Assembly: GCA_937871705.1 (NCBI GenBank)
Contig: CALMOO010000022.1
Location: forward strand, 1 to 6,911
DNA: 6,911 nucleotides
Reading direction: 5' to 3'
Source: an uncultured Hymenobacter sp.
GTDB taxonomy: Bacteria; Bacteroidota; Bacteroidia; Cytophagales; Hymenobacteraceae
Under the pieces are notes generated by a model. The model saw only the letters and a list, made by a program, of their open reading frames with translations, was not told the DNA's origin and did not search any database. Of this stretch, positions 6,183 to 6,911 are shown one piece after another. A program made the translations under genes and the position numbers. Within the stretch, counting starts at the first letter, position 1, and every line of letters starts with the position of its first letter.

Positions 6183-6911
6183 CTACTTCAGTAGCTCATA
6201 AATCCCCGCTACCCCCTGGCCGCCGCCTACGCAGGCGGTAACCATGCCGTATTTCTGGCCGCGGTCGCGCAACTCGTCGAAGAGCTGAATCGACAGTTTG
6301 GCACCTGAGCAGCCCAGTGGGTGGCCGAGCGCGATGGCGCCGCCGTTCACGTTTAGCTTCTCAGTATTAATTCCTAGCTCGCGCACTACGGCTAGCGACT
6401 GCGAAGCGAAGGCTTCATTTAGCTCAATTAGGTCGAGGTCGTCGAGCTTCATGCCGGCTTGCCTGAGGGCTTTCGGCACAGCTTTGATGGGGCCCATACC
6501 CATGATGCGCGGGTCTACCCCCTCAGTGGCGTAGGTAACCATGCGAGCGATGGGCTCTAGGTTCAGCTCCTTCACCATGCGCTCCGACATCACGAGCACG
6601 AAGGCTGCGCCATCGGAGGTTTGCGAGGAGTTGCCGGCCGTGACGGTGCCATTAGCGGCAAATACAGGGCGTAGGCGCGCCAAGGCTTCTACCGAGGTAT
6701 CGGCGCGCGGGCCTTCGTCGGTATCGACCACGTAGGAGCGGTTTTTCTTCTTGCCCGTAGCTTGGTCAACGTAGGTTTCTTCGACCATAATCGGCACGAT
6801 GCTCTTTTGGAACTTGCCGGCGGCGATGGCCTTGATGGCCTTCTGGTGCGAGCTGTTGGAGAACTCGTCCTGGTCTTGGCGGCTAATTTTGTAGTCGTTG
6901 GCGACTGCCTC
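6183..6911 (-). CDS. fadA: 3-ketoacyl-CoA thiolase / acetyl-CoA acyltransferase (5'-truncated by window edge)
   Basis: A degradative thiolase that cleaves 3-ketoacyl-CoA with free CoA to acetyl-CoA and a shortened acyl-CoA, the last step of each beta-oxidation cycle. 242 residues are visible and the frame is open to the right edge; a GTG at 6797 is internal. The visible C-terminal part has TSDGAAF, NEAFA (165-169), the signature NVNGGAIALGHPLGCSGAK with catalytic His197, and CVGGGQG with catalytic Cys227 (visible numbering). Families of this type have ~390-395 residues, so about 150 are missing, including the N-terminal nucleophilic cysteine, which cannot be checked here. GHPLGCSG favours the FadA-like degradative class over biosynthetic acetoacetyl-CoA thiolases, though specificity is not certain. 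In Bacteroidota this gene is often preceded by a 3-hydroxyacyl-CoA dehydrogenase/enoyl-CoA hydratase gene, which would lie beyond the right edge. Confidence 0.95.
   Translation of the reverse strand, partial: EAVANDYKISRQDQDEFSNSSHQKAIKAIAAGKFQKSIVPIMVEETYVDQATGKKKNRSYVVDTDEGPRADTSVEALARLRPVFAANGTVTAGNSSQTSDGAAFVLVMSERMVKELNLEPIARMVTYATEGVDPRIMGMGPIKAVPKALRQAGMKLDDLDLIELNEAFASQSLAVVRELGINTEKLNVNGGAIALGHPLGCSGAKLSIQLFDELRDRGQKYGMVTACVGGGQGVAGIYELLK

Overview
The window looks like chromosomal DNA of a Bacteroidota member, most likely Hymenobacter or a close relative in the Cytophagales. This rests on protein style (RecG, a ~595-residue acyl-CoA dehydrogenase and a thiolase of the type usual in this phylum), the absence of Shine-Dalgarno sequences before the starts, a near-ideal Bacteroidota promoter (TTG-N18-TATTTTTG) and GC-rich coding sequence with AT-richer intergenic gaps. 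The genus is recalled from pattern, not tested by a search.

Layout from left to right. Positions 1-1926 (+) hold recG without its first ~60 codons. Positions 1990-2205 (-) hold a small, probably secreted protein that converges on recG. Positions 2206-2546 are a divergent, AT-rich intergenic region with promoter-like sequences on both strands. Positions 2547-4010 (+) encode a secreted, probably beta-propeller-like protein of unknown function. A bidirectional hairpin terminator (4051-4087) separates it from the convergent gene. Positions 4140-5927 (-) encode a long acyl-CoA dehydrogenase. The 255-bp gap upstream of it (5928-6182) holds two copies of an operator-like repeat bracketing a candidate promoter, followed by a 107-bp inverted-repeat element. 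Positions 6183-6911 (-) hold the C-terminal part of a 3-ketoacyl-CoA thiolase that runs off the right edge.

The two right-hand genes belong to fatty-acid beta-oxidation: the acyl-CoA dehydrogenase makes the first oxidation and the thiolase the final cleavage. They are co-oriented, but the large gap with its own repeats suggests the dehydrogenase can be controlled separately. The left part (recG, small peptide, propeller protein) has no visible functional link to beta-oxidation.

No defence system, CRISPR array, insertion sequence, tRNA or rRNA is visible. I do not see a clear novel multi-gene system. The most interesting signals are non-coding: the paired operator-like repeats, the imperfect palindromic element, and a strongly over-represented octamer, GGGGGTAG.
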